Part shown: piece after piece, positions 14,857 to 21,781 of the stretch
How positions within the stretch are numbered: position 1 is the stretch's first letter
Layout: each line of letters starts with the position of its first letter
Assembly (NCBI GenBank): GCA_002351705.1
Contig: DEHC01000064.1
Span: forward strand, 5,360 to 27,140
Length of the DNA: 21,781 nucleotides
From: Gammaproteobacteria bacterium UBA2810
GTDB lineage: Bacteria; Pseudomonadota; Gammaproteobacteria; Enterobacterales; Succinivibrionaceae
Reading direction: 5' to 3'
The notes under the pieces: generated by a model
Seen by the model: the letters and a program-made list of their open reading frames with translations, nothing else
The model's database searches: none
What the model was told of the DNA's origin: nothing
Translations under genes and position numbers: made by a program

Positions 14857-16851
14857 TCAGGAACGAGTCTTCGGGGCTCCTCTCCGGATGCTCATCCTGA
14901 GACCCTTCAGCGTACGGAGCGCCTCGTCCTTCGCGAGAGTGCCGCGGTAAAGGAAATCATAAAGAACATTCCAGTACTTCCTGATGACGGAGGCGTTCTC
15001 ATCCGTGCTCTTCTCCGCCGCGCGCTCCGCAAAGTCCCTCACCGTCTCGCCGGTCTCCCTCTCCATCCCCGGGAAAGCGGAGGCGATCCTCTGCTCGAAG
15101 CGCGAGATCTCGGCCGCCACCGGATCGCCCTTCTTCCTTGATGAGATGAGGAGCACCGCGAGCATGGTGAGGAGGATGAAGCCGATGATGATGATTCCGG
15201 CCTTCACCAGCTTCTCGAGATACCCGCTGTAGCGGCTCCTAGGATCAGCCGGCTGCTCGTCAAGTCCGTAGTTGACGACGAGGCTTGCCCACTTGTAGGA
15301 GATGTCGTCCATCAGGCTCTTCATCCAGGTGTACGCCCGCATCGTGAGCCCCATGGCCGCGGGATCCGCCGCTACGAGATCCGCGCCGCGCTCGGTGACG
15401 CTGCTGTTGATGATAGCGGTCGGATCGATCTCCTGCCAGGAGTTGTCATACCAGGCCTCGACCCAGACATGGGCGTTGTTCTCCCTCACCGTGAGGTAGT
15501 CGCCGTCCTGGCTCATGGTGCCGCCGACAAAGCCCCCGACGAGCCTCGAGGGGATGCCCATCGCGCGGAGGACATAGGCCGTTGCCGACGCGTAGTGGCT
15601 GCAGTAGCCGGCCTTCTGGCTGAAGAGGAAATTGTCTATATTGGAGCTGCTCCGGTCAGGCTCCGTGTCAAGAGTGTAGACGAAGCCCCCTGACTTGAGG
15701 AAGCCGAGGAAGCGGGAGACCGCGTCGGCAGGCGACGCGGCCTCGGCCCTTATCCTCCGGGCAAGCTCCCTGGTCCTCGGGTTGTTCCCGGCGTCACGGA
15801 GCCTGGTCTCGAAATACTGCGGCTTCTCAGCCGAGCGGTCGATGCCGGCGAAGATCGAGAAGCGGTAGCTCTCCTTCTGCAGGACCCGCCTCTTCGAGAG
15901 CCAGATGTCCTCATGCCTGAGGTAGGCGCACGACGGGCACTCGGCGCTCCCGAGCAGGGTCGGGAGGAAATTGTCCATGCCGGGCTCCATGATGATGCTG
16001 TAGCCGCCCCTCTTCCCTCCGGTGAGCCTCGGGCCCGGGGTGTTCACCATGAACGGCATCCTGATCGTGATGCCGTGCACGAAATCCGCCGCCGGCCTGC
16101 TCATCTTCCAGGATCTCCCGTCAAAGACCGGATAGACCGCCGTCCGGAAATACAGGCTCTCCGGCAACTCCGTGCCTCTGTCGAAGGCGACGCGCATCAC
16201 CATGCGGTCGGACTGGATGATTCTGCCGAGATCATCGGCGCTCACCTCGGTCGTGAAGCCCGACTTCGAGGTGTCCCCGACCTGGGCGTTCCAGAACGGC
16301 GCGATACGCGGCATGAAAATGAAGATCGCAATGGCAAGCGGCAGCGCCTCGAGCGCGATTGTTCCGCCCACCTTCACCGCCCCGCGCAGGCCGAGGCTGC
16401 TCTCGAGGAACACTGCCGTGAGGAGATAGAGGAACACGACGGCAGGGAGGAAGAGCACCATGACGATGCCGGTGTTGAACACCAGGACAAGCCCGGCGAG
16501 GAAGAAGATGCCGAGCTGGTGGTAGAAGACGTCGCGGGACGAGTTGTACTCGAGGAACTTGAGGGCAGTGCCGCCCGCGAGGAGATCAATGAAGAGGTTG
16601 AGGGACGACCTCGACGCCGCGAAGTACCCGCCTATGACAGCGATTGCCGTGAGCGTTATCGCAAGGCGCGCCCAGCGGTGCAGCGGCGCCACCATGCGGA
16701 ACGAGCGGAGGAAGCGCCAGATGCAGGGAAAGGGCGCGAGCAGCGCGATGATGAGGTCAATCCTCCCCGCGAGCGGGATGTACACAAGGAGGAAGCTCAG
16801 GGTGAGGGTGATGAGCGCCTTCCGGCTGATTACGGTCCTGTCGTCTTTCAT
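14857..16851 (-). CDS. Transglutaminase-like membrane protein (TgpA/DUF3488 type)
   Basis: This 664-residue protein has about five N-terminal membrane helices (within 10-180) and a periplasmic region with a transglutaminase core. A further membrane helix (about 549-570) and a cytoplasmic tail (571-664, DUF4129-like) follow. The catalytic triad looks intact: Cys417 in AGYCSHYASA, His461 in NNAHVWVEAWY and Asp476 in QEIDPTA. This matches TgpA of Pseudomonas, a periplasmic transglutaminase-like protein important for viability there; its substrate is not known. It is the last gene of a moxR-DUF58-tgpA operon, overlapping DUF58 by ATGA. Sequence and context both support the call. Confidence 0.94.
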   Translation of the reverse strand: MKDDRTVISRKALITLTLSFLLVYIPLAGRIDLIIALLAPFPCIWRFLRSFRMVAPLHRWARLAITLTAIAVIGGYFAASRSSLNLFIDLLAGGTALKFLEYNSSRDVFYHQLGIFFLAGLVLVFNTGIVMVLFLPAVVFLYLLTAVFLESSLGLRGAVKVGGTIALEALPLAIAIFIFMPRIAPFWNAQVGDTSKSGFTTEVSADDLGRIIQSDRMVMRVAFDRGTELPESLYFRTAVYPVFDGRSWKMSRPAADFVHGITIRMPFMVNTPGPRLTGGKRGGYSIIMEPGMDNFLPTLLGSAECPSCAYLRHEDIWLSKRRVLQKESYRFSIFAGIDRSAEKPQYFETRLRDAGNNPRTRELARRIRAEAASPADAVSRFLGFLKSGGFVYTLDTEPDRSSSNIDNFLFSQKAGYCSHYASATAYVLRAMGIPSRLVGGFVGGTMSQDGDYLTVRENNAHVWVEAWYDNSWQEIDPTAIINSSVTERGADLVAADPAAMGLTMRAYTWMKSLMDDISYKWASLVVNYGLDEQPADPRSRYSGYLEKLVKAGIIIIGFILLTMLAVLLISSRKKGDPVAAEISRFEQRIASAFPGMERETGETVRDFAERAAEKSTDENASVIRKYWNVLYDFLYRGTLAKDEALRTLKGLRMSIRRGAPKTRS

Positions 16852-17831
16852 GGTATGAGCGCCATCCTCTCGAGAATCCTTTCCATATGCTCACGCCCCG
16901 AGTCGGGCCCGATGACCCCTTCGCCGAGATCGACGCCGAAGGTGCGGCCCGCGTCAGTGAGCATCAGCACGCCGTGGCAGGCTACCGAGAGGCAGGTCTC
17001 GCGGTCTCCCGGGTAGGAGAACACCTCGATGACCGGAGTCTCGGTCGAGTCCTCCGAGAAGTCCTTGCTGTACCAGCCGCGGCCCTGGGCCGCATGCTTC
17101 CAGGAGATGAAGGAGAGCGGCTCCCCGGTCCTGTACGGGCGGAGCCCCGCGAGCTCGTCCATGCCGGCGCCCTTCACGTGTCCCGTGATCCTCTCGCTGC
17201 GCTCGCCCCGGGGACCGCCGCTCCTGAGCACGCACTCGCCGGCCTCGGGCTTCGGGTAGGCAAGGCAGCTCTGCCTGAAGTCGACAGCGGCCCGCGCCCG
17301 GAAGAGCCCGAGGGGGAAGGTGCTCTCGAGGGAGACAATGCCGGGCTGCACCCGGCCGCGCCTCGTGAGGAGGCAGGAGACCCCGATCTCGCCGTGCCCG
17401 TCAAGGACTGGCATGTACTCCGGGATGAAGCCGTCAGCGTCGGCGCGGCAGGTGATGGACCAGCGCCTCCTCTCCGACACGACGCGGAGGCGGAACCTCG
17501 CGGTCTGCCCGACGTACCTGTTCTCAGAAGTGACAGGCTCTATCGCTATCCCGGAGATGTTGCGGTAGGACCAGACCATCACCGTCACGAAAATGCTGAA
17601 GAGCCAGGCGGAGAGGCCGATTATCAGGTTGTTCTCGGCGTTGATGCCGAAGACAAGGAACGCGATGAGCGCGAGGACGAAGAGCGTGCCCCTGGAGCTC
17701 GGGTAGATGGCGGTCGAGTCGATTTTGGGCACGAACATGCTCCTGCCCTTCATCTTGAGCGCAAGCCAGCGGTCAAGCCACAGCCGGCAGAGATGCCCGA
17801 AGCCGCCCCACATTCCCCGGATGATGCCCAT
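16848..17831 (-). CDS. DUF58 domain-containing membrane protein
   Basis: This 327-residue protein has a basic N-terminus, two close membrane helices (about 48-65 and 68-88), then a soluble region. The soluble region carries the DUF58 features TFPLGLFRA (171-179) and a RPYRTGEPLSFISWKHAA block (231-248). DUF58 proteins usually sit next to MoxR ATPases and transglutaminases and may be their structural partners; no enzymatic activity is known. Its ATG shares one base with the moxR stop (TGATG), and it overlaps the transglutaminase start by ATGA. The cytoplasmic start segment up to the SMFVPKIDS stretch (31-39) is somewhat variable, so the true start could be slightly later. Confidence 0.93.
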   Translation of the reverse strand: MGIIRGMWGGFGHLCRLWLDRWLALKMKGRSMFVPKIDSTAIYPSSRGTLFVLALIAFLVFGINAENNLIIGLSAWLFSIFVTVMVWSYRNISGIAIEPVTSENRYVGQTARFRLRVVSERRRWSITCRADADGFIPEYMPVLDGHGEIGVSCLLTRRGRVQPGIVSLESTFPLGLFRARAAVDFRQSCLAYPKPEAGECVLRSGGPRGERSERITGHVKGAGMDELAGLRPYRTGEPLSFISWKHAAQGRGWYSKDFSEDSTETPVIEVFSYPGDRETCLSVACHGVLMLTDAGRTFGVDLGEGVIGPDSGREHMERILERMALIP

Positions 17832-18736
17832 CAGACCGATACCCCGACAGACTTCAGGATATGGTCGGAAAGGCCGCTGAGGTCGCCGATGGTGCCGGCG
17901 CCGCGCCTCATGCGGTGCTCGGCGACGGCAGGGAAGACCGCCTGCACGTCCTCGGGGATCACATAGTCACGGGAGTCAAGGTAGGCCCAGGAGCGCGAGG
18001 CGGCGAGGAGCGCGATAGCGGCGCGCGGGGAAAGCGGGTTCGGGATGCTGGCGTCGGATCTCGAGGCGGCGACGAGGTCCTGGATATAGTCGAGCGCGGC
18101 GTCCGAGGCCTTAACCGCGGCGGCCTCCTTCCTCACCTCAAGGAGCTCGGAGGCGTCCGTTATGGCGTCAAGCTTCCCGTCAGTCTTCTTCCCGAGGAGG
18201 ATATTGCGCTCGGCCTCCCTCGCGGGATAGCCGATCTCGATCCTCATCATGAAGCGGTCGAGCTCCGACTCCGGGAGCGTGTAGGTGCCGCTCTGGTCCT
18301 GCGGGTTCTGCGTCGCGATGACGAAGAACGGATCAGGGAGCGGGAGCGTCTCGCGCTCGACCGAGACCTGCCTCTCCGCCATGGCCTCGAGCAGCGCGCT
18401 CTGGGTGCGGGGGCTTCCGCGGTTTATCTCGTCGGCAAGCAGCACCTGGGTAAAGACCGGGCCCTTCCTGAACTCGAACTTCCCGGTGTCGCGGCTGAGG
18501 ACCGACATGCCGATAAGGTCCGCGGGAAGCATGTCCGAGGTGAACTGCACTCTCTGGAAGGAGAGGCCGAGGAGCGAGGAGAGCCCGGTGGCGAGCGTGG
18601 TCTTGCCCATGCCGGGGAGATCCTCGATGAGGAGGTGGCCGCCCGAGATGAGGCAGCAGACCGCAAGGCGGATCTGCCGCTCCTTCCCGAGAAGCACGCC
18701 GTTAAGGATCTTTATAAGGGTGTCTGCCGTTCTCAT
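17831..18736 (-). CDS. MoxR-family AAA+ ATPase
   Basis: This 301-residue MoxR ATPase has Walker A LPGMGKTT (40-47), Walker B LLADEINR (99-106), sensor 1 ATQNP (141-145) and the LPESELDRF box (154-162). A C-terminal lid domain follows, containing PNPLSPRAAIALL. MoxR proteins are chaperone-like ATPases for maturing complexes, and the substrate here is probably linked to the DUF58 and transglutaminase proteins. It is the first gene of the operon, with GAGGAG 7 bases before the ATG. A plausible sigma-70 promoter and a structured leader of about 140 bases lie upstream. Confidence 0.96.
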   Translation of the reverse strand: MRTADTLIKILNGVLLGKERQIRLAVCCLISGGHLLIEDLPGMGKTTLATGLSSLLGLSFQRVQFTSDMLPADLIGMSVLSRDTGKFEFRKGPVFTQVLLADEINRGSPRTQSALLEAMAERQVSVERETLPLPDPFFVIATQNPQDQSGTYTLPESELDRFMMRIEIGYPAREAERNILLGKKTDGKLDAITDASELLEVRKEAAAVKASDAALDYIQDLVAASRSDASIPNPLSPRAAIALLAASRSWAYLDSRDYVIPEDVQAVFPAVAEHRMRRGAGTIGDLSGLSDHILKSVGVSV

Positions 18737-18765
18737 CTGTCATCTCCTCTCTGTGCCTTCCGCGT

Positions 18766-18788
18766 CCGCGGGGCGCGCTGCCCCGCGG
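18766..18788 (-). other. GC-rich hairpin in the moxR leader
   Basis: CCGCGGGG (18766-18773) and CCCCGCGG (18781-18788) form a perfect 8-bp stem with a 7-base loop, about 30-50 bases before the moxR start. A related CCGCGGGGGAAA lies at 18828-18839. No T-run follows, so if functional it would be a leader structure rather than a classical terminator. Confidence 0.5.
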
Positions 18789-18850
18789 GGAAAGCAGTCT
18801 ATCAGACGCGCTGCCCTGATGCCCGCTCCGCGGGGGAAAATTGAAACAAT

Positions 18851-18866
18851 GCTCAAAAAAAAGAGC
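18851..18866 (-). repeat. Inverted repeat with an eight-base A/T loop in the moxR leader
   Basis: GCTC and GAGC flank eight A (plus strand), so on the minus strand this reads GCTC-T8-GAGC. It lies just downstream of the predicted moxR transcription start. The 4-bp arms are short. Confidence 0.3.
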
Positions 18867-18882
18867 CGCTCCCCACACATTG

Positions 18883-18912
18883 AGTATATTTGGGCGGATG
18901 ATGATATGCCAA
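18883..18912 (-). promoter_or_regulatory. Sigma-70-like promoter for the moxR-DUF58-transglutaminase operon
   Basis: Minus strand TTGGCA (18907-18912) and TATACT (18883-18888) are separated by 18 bases, a good match to TTGACA and TATAAT. Transcription would start near 18876, leaving a leader of about 140 bases. Confidence 0.55.
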
Positions 18913-18934
18913 TGAGTTTTTGTACTGTCACGCT

Positions 18935-18949
18935 ATAAGAAAATCTTAT
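18935..18949. repeat. Palindrome ATAAGA-AAA-TCTTAT upstream of the moxR promoter
   Basis: Two 6-bp arms with a 3-base centre lie 22 bases upstream of the -35 box. Size and position fit a dimeric regulator site, but the A+T-rich sequence could also be chance. Confidence 0.35.
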
Positions 18950-19097
18950 GCGGGAAGGAAGGCCCGGCGAGGGGGCTTGGCGGCGCCGGACGGTGAGGCG
19001 CTGTTCAGGACGGACGCACCCCGTGGAAGGAGTGTCATTTTATCAGATATGTTCAGCCATTGCCTGTTTTTAACTTCAAAAATGTAACACGTCTCAC

Positions 19098-19115
19098 AGA
19101 AAAAGCTGTTTTTCT
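19098..19115. repeat. Inverted repeat AGAAAAA-GCTG-TTTTTCT upstream of the EAL gene promoter
   Basis: Two 7-bp arms with a 4-base loop lie 43 bases before the extended -10 of the EAL gene. CAC flanks it on both sides. It could be a regulator site or, on either strand, a T-rich hairpin; there is no gene immediately upstream for it to terminate. Confidence 0.4.
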
Positions 19116-19158
19116 CACTAAATTGCGGCGTTTTCCGGTAGAACACAATGAGGCACAA

Positions 19159-19167
19159 TGCTATAAT
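19159..19167 (+). promoter_or_regulatory. Extended -10 promoter for the EAL gene
   Basis: TGCTATAAT is a perfect extended -10 element (TGn-TATAAT). The -35 position (19139-19144, TAGAAC) is weak, as is common for extended -10 promoters. Transcription would start near 19174, giving a leader of about 96 bases. Confidence 0.6.
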
Positions 19168-19269
19168 ATATGGCGGGGGAAGGGGCTGTTCCGTTCTCAG
19201 TCTGCCGCGCTCGGAACTGCTGTGCCCTACCGGTCAGCTCACCCATAAGCCTTCCGCAGGAGGCAGCAG

Positions 19270-20976
19270 ATGAAGGTCAAAGAATACACCGTTCCGGAAC
19301 TCAGCGAATACATCGAGAGCCTCAGATCGCTCTACGACATTGTCAGGCTTGTGGCGCCCGAGAGCTGCCGCGTCATCGAGCTCGACCATGACTGCTACGC
19401 CTTCGGCAAGAAGTGCTTCGGCTGCTGGGAAAGAAGCGAGAGGTGCAGGACCTGCACCAGCGCCATGGCGCTAAAGACCAGCGTCGCCCAGGGCAAGGTC
19501 GTAATCAAGAAGTCGAGCCAGTTCTCGGTGTACTCGGTGCCGGTGAGGCTCAGGGGAGCAAACGACGTGGTCTTCCCCTGCGTCATCGAGATGGTGACGA
19601 CCCACCGCAACTCCATACCCGTAACCTACACCGACGACCGGCAGGACACCCTGATAGTGCCCGCAGGGGCCGCGGTCCAGGACTCAGCGGCGGGAACAGA
19701 GCAGTTCACGGCAGCAAGGATTGATCCTCTCACGGGGCTCCCGAGCTGGGCGGAGTTCTGCCAGACCACAAGGGACATCTTCATCAGATCCCCGTCAGAG
19801 CCCCGGGTCATCGTCATGACCGACATCTGGAAGTTCGGGCTCGTGAACGAGCTATTCGGCATCGAGAGCGGCAATGCCATCCTCCGCGGCATGGCTGACG
19901 CCCTGCGCGACAGCGGCCTCATGTACGAGACAATCTGCCGGCGCGGCTCGGACCATTTCATCATGTGCTTCAAGAGCGGCGACTACATCGAGAGCAGGCT
20001 CTGCGACATTCTCCAGAAGCTCAGCTCGATGTTCACCGAGTCGGTCTGCAGGATCTTCCTCCAGGCCGGGGTCTACCGGGCACACGACCTCACCATGCCG
20101 CTCTCCTCGATGTGCGACCGCGCGAAGCTCGCCCTCAACGCCATCAAGGAAAAGACCAAGGTGATGGTGAGCGAGTTCGATCAGGATATGCTCGACAGGC
20201 TCGTCCATGAGCAGCATGTCCTCAGCTCGTTCCGGCCGGATCTCGAGGCCGGCGAGTTCCAGGTCTACCTGCAGCCGCAGGTCGACAGGGAAGGGGCAAT
20301 CAAGGGAGCCGAGGCGCTCGTGCGCTGGATCAAGCCTGACGGCACCATCGTCCCTCCGGACAGCTTCATCGGCATCCTCGAGCGCAGCTGCCTCATATCG
20401 GATCTCGACCGCATGGTCTGGGATCTCGCCGCAGGCTACCTTGCCGCCTGGAAGAACATCGCCGGAAAGGACTTCTACATCTCTGTCAACATCTCGCCGC
20501 TCGACTTCTTCCACATCGATGTCCTCGCCTATTTCGAGCACCTTGTGAGGAAGTACGGCATCGACAAGAAGTCGCTCCACCTCGAGATAACCGAGTCCTT
20601 CATGATGAGCGACACCGAGAAGCAGCTCCGCATCGCCGACCGCCTCATGGAGGCAGGCTGGATCCTGGAGATAGACGATTTCGGCAAGGGCTACTCCTCG
20701 CTCGGCGAGCTCAAGGATCTGAACTTCAACACCCTCAAGATCGACAAGTCGTTCATCGACGAGACCGAGAACCAGGAGAGGAGCCGCGCCATCCTCGAGA
20801 GCGTCTTCGATATGACGAAGAAGCTCAGGATGGAGGTCATAACCGAGGGAGTAGAGAGGAAGGAGCAGGTCGAGCGCCTCTCCGCGATGGGCTGCAAGAC
20901 CTTCCAGGGGTACTACTTCGACAGGCCCCTGCCGGTCCCTGACTTCATCTCGAAATATCTGTCACCTGATGCCTGA
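19270..20976 (+). CDS. Likely c-di-GMP phosphodiesterase: Cys-rich N-terminus, degenerate GGDEF, active-looking EAL
   Basis: This 568-residue protein has three parts and no signal peptide or membrane helix. The N-terminal part (1-145) has Cys42, then Cys49-x2-Cys52 and Cys59-x2-Cys62, suited to bind a metal or act in redox sensing. A GGDEF fold (about 150-305) follows, starting DPLTGLPSWAEF, but the active motif reads RGSDHF (225-230), so cyclase activity is unlikely. The EAL domain (about 318-562) keeps Glu348-Ala-Leu, Asn407, Glu439, Asp469-Asp470, Lys490, Glu526 and Gln546. It should therefore hydrolyse c-di-GMP, which generally favours motility. AGGAGG lies 6 bases before the ATG. Which signal the Cys cluster senses is not known. 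Confidence 0.9.
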   Translation: MKVKEYTVPELSEYIESLRSLYDIVRLVAPESCRVIELDHDCYAFGKKCFGCWERSERCRTCTSAMALKTSVAQGKVVIKKSSQFSVYSVPVRLRGANDVVFPCVIEMVTTHRNSIPVTYTDDRQDTLIVPAGAAVQDSAAGTEQFTAARIDPLTGLPSWAEFCQTTRDIFIRSPSEPRVIVMTDIWKFGLVNELFGIESGNAILRGMADALRDSGLMYETICRRGSDHFIMCFKSGDYIESRLCDILQKLSSMFTESVCRIFLQAGVYRAHDLTMPLSSMCDRAKLALNAIKEKTKVMVSEFDQDMLDRLVHEQHVLSSFRPDLEAGEFQVYLQPQVDREGAIKGAEALVRWIKPDGTIVPPDSFIGILERSCLISDLDRMVWDLAAGYLAAWKNIAGKDFYISVNISPLDFFHIDVLAYFEHLVRKYGIDKKSLHLEITESFMMSDTEKQLRIADRLMEAGWILEIDDFGKGYSSLGELKDLNFNTLKIDKSFIDETENQERSRAILESVFDMTKKLRMEVITEGVERKEQVERLSAMGCKTFQGYYFDRPLPVPDFISKYLSPDA

Positions 20977-21001
20977 TCGCATTATGGCCGCCCGCTCTTC
21001 A

Positions 21002-21010
21002 TGATAGAAT
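21002..21010 (+). promoter_or_regulatory. Possible extended -10 promoter for smpB
   Basis: TGATAGAAT resembles TGn-TATAAT, 25 bases before the smpB start. No convincing -35 is seen (TTATGG at 20982-20987). A transcript would begin near 21017. Confidence 0.4.
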
Positions 21011-21030
21011 CTCCTCCCAAAAGGAGAATC
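21007..21030 (+). other. Hairpin covering the smpB Shine-Dalgarno
   Basis: GAATCTCCT and AGGAGAATC pair with a single A-A mismatch around a CCCAAA loop. The right arm holds the AGGAG ribosome-binding site of smpB. If the upstream arm is transcribed, the site would be masked. Confidence 0.4.
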
Positions 21031-21034
21031 AATC

Positions 21035-21514
21035 ATGGGAAAGAAGAAGACGGGCGGAAGCTCCGCTACCATTGCCCTCAACAAGAGGGCCCATCACGAC
21101 TATTTCATCGACGAGCGCTTCGAGGCCGGCCTGCAGCTGCAGGGGTGGGAGGTCAAGTCCCTCCGTGCCGGGCGCGCGAGCATCGTGAACGGCTACGTCC
21201 TGATGAAGAACGGCGAGGCCTGGCTCCTCGGCTCGCAGTTCACCCCGCTCGACGCGGCCTGCACCCACACCATCTGCGATCCGGACAGGACAAGGAAGCT
21301 GCTCCTCAACCAGCGCGAGATCGACAAGATCACGGGCTTCGCGAACAGGAAGGGCTTCACCGTCATCCCGCTCGCGCTCTACTGGAAGGGATCCTGGGTC
21401 AAGTGCGAGATCGGGATCTGCCGCGGAAAGAAGGACTACGACAAGCGCGAGGACATCAAGACCCGCGACTGGGCAAGGGAGCACCAGCGCATCATGAAGC
21501 GCGGCGGAAGATAG
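21035..21514 (+). CDS. smpB: SsrA-binding protein SmpB
   Basis: SmpB binds tmRNA and delivers it to stalled ribosomes for trans-translation. This 159-residue protein shows the family signatures: LNKRAHHDYFIDERFEAGLQ, then GWEVKSLRAGRASIVNGYV and the central beta-barrel region. It ends with the basic C-terminal tail (KKDYDKREDIKTRDWAREHQ) that enters the ribosomal mRNA channel. The ATG follows AAGGAGA by about 8 bases. The tmRNA gene, often near smpB, is not seen in the 267 bases that remain. A weak hairpin with one G-T pair (21520-21537) follows the stop, without a T-run. Confidence 0.97.
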   Translation: MGKKKTGGSSATIALNKRAHHDYFIDERFEAGLQLQGWEVKSLRAGRASIVNGYVLMKNGEAWLLGSQFTPLDAACTHTICDPDRTRKLLLNQREIDKITGFANRKGFTVIPLALYWKGSWVKCEIGICRGKKDYDKREDIKTRDWAREHQRIMKRGGR

Positions 21515-21685
21515 CCTCCGGGGCGCAAAGGCGTCCCGCTTCATCCGCGCGTGCCTTGGCTCATGGCCCGGGCAGCGCCCTGCTGTCAGCCGTCACCTTC
21601 CTCCTGCCGGCATCCGTCCTGCGCCAGGACTCCGGCATATAAGAACAGGCATCATTGCTGCCGTGCAGCCTCCCGGCCATCCGCA

Positions 21686-21781
21686 ATGAAAATTATTAAG
21701 GAGACGCTGACGCTCATGACCATAGCAGGAATCCTCCTCATCATCGCGGGAGTGGTGATGATCTCGGTGAGCCATCAGTAG
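21686..21781 (+). CDS. Possible 31-residue single-helix membrane peptide
   Basis: I do not recognise it. The frame runs from ATG at 21686 to TAG at the last base of the window. It encodes a short Lys/Glu start, a hydrophobic helix (about residues 9-28) and the tail SHQ. An inner ATG at 21716 has AAGGAG 12 bases upstream, whereas the first ATG has no good Shine-Dalgarno; the real product might be 21 residues. Such short frames also arise by chance, so this is tentative. Confidence 0.35.
   Translation: MKIIKETLTLMTIAGILLIIAGVVMISVSHQ

Larger units (their letters stand above)
18737..19269. other. 533-bp divergent region between moxR and the EAL gene
   Basis: It contains the moxR leader and promoter, an A+T-rich palindrome, a G+C-rich patch (about 18950-19030), an inverted repeat at 19098-19115, an extended -10 promoter at 19159-19167 and the EAL gene leader. 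The 70-codon minus frame at 18946-19158 shows no protein-like pattern and is probably not a gene. Confidence 0.7.

Noticed and set aside
18946..19158. Minus-strand 70-codon frame in the divergent region
   Set aside because: It has no Shine-Dalgarno of note or protein-like pattern, and overlaps the EAL promoter region.
21520..21537. Intrinsic terminator after smpB
   Set aside because: GGGGCGC and GCGTCCC pair with one G-T, but no T-run follows.
21515..21781. tmRNA (ssrA) gene downstream of smpB
   Set aside because: No tRNA-Ala-like ends or tag-coding frame were recognised, and the stretch is shorter than a normal tmRNA.
1..21781. CRISPR array, prophage, insertion sequence or tRNA
   Set aside because: No regularly spaced repeats, transposase or integrase frames, or cloverleaf-like genes were seen on reading through both strands.

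Overview
The window looks like a high-G+C gammaproteobacterium with a polar flagellum. The order flhA-flhF-flhG-fliA-cheY-cheA-cheB-motC-motD-parA-parP is the polar flagellar/chemotaxis arrangement known from Pseudomonas, Shewanella, Vibrio and Aeromonas relatives. The moxR-DUF58-transglutaminase operon and an adjacent PF09820/PF08011 ATPase-nuclease gene would fit a host-associated lineage such as the Succinivibrionaceae. That placement is inference; the sequence alone does not name the genus.

Left two thirds (1-12520, all minus strand, so transcription runs right to left). flhA (export gate) is followed by flhF and flhG (polar placement and number of flagella) and fliA (sigma-28). After a 150-bp A+T-rich gap come cheY, cheA, cheB, a MotC/MotD-type stator pair, a ParA-like ATPase and the N-terminus of a ParP/CheW-like protein cut by the window edge. 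Many genes overlap by a few bases (GTGA or ATGA junctions), which suggests translational coupling. cheZ, normally between cheY and cheA in this cluster, is absent; a 94-bp gap with a perfect 16-bp palindrome takes its place. flhB is not upstream of flhA. The flhA upstream region carries a good sigma-54 -24/-12 match.

Middle (12521-14856). A PF09820/PF08011 type ATPase-nuclease gene with visibly lower G+C than its neighbours lies between the flagellar cluster and the next operon. It is flanked by 316-bp and 445-bp spacers with no recognisable gene.

Right third. A compact minus-strand operon (14857-18736) encodes a MoxR AAA+ ATPase, a DUF58 protein and a TgpA-like membrane transglutaminase. 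A 533-bp divergent region (18737-19269) holds a sigma-70-like promoter for moxR, a structured leader, two inverted repeats and an extended -10 promoter for the plus-strand gene. That gene (19270-20976) encodes a cysteine-rich N-terminus, a degenerate GGDEF domain and an intact EAL domain, so it is a likely c-di-GMP phosphodiesterase. smpB (trans-translation) follows, then a tiny possible membrane peptide at the window end.

As a whole the window encodes the regulatory and sensory half of a polar flagellar system, with a c-di-GMP-degrading enzyme nearby. I found no clearly new multi-gene system. The most unusual points are the missing cheZ, the repeat-bearing CheA linker, the roughly 205-residue CheB linker, and the cysteine-cluster phosphodiesterase.
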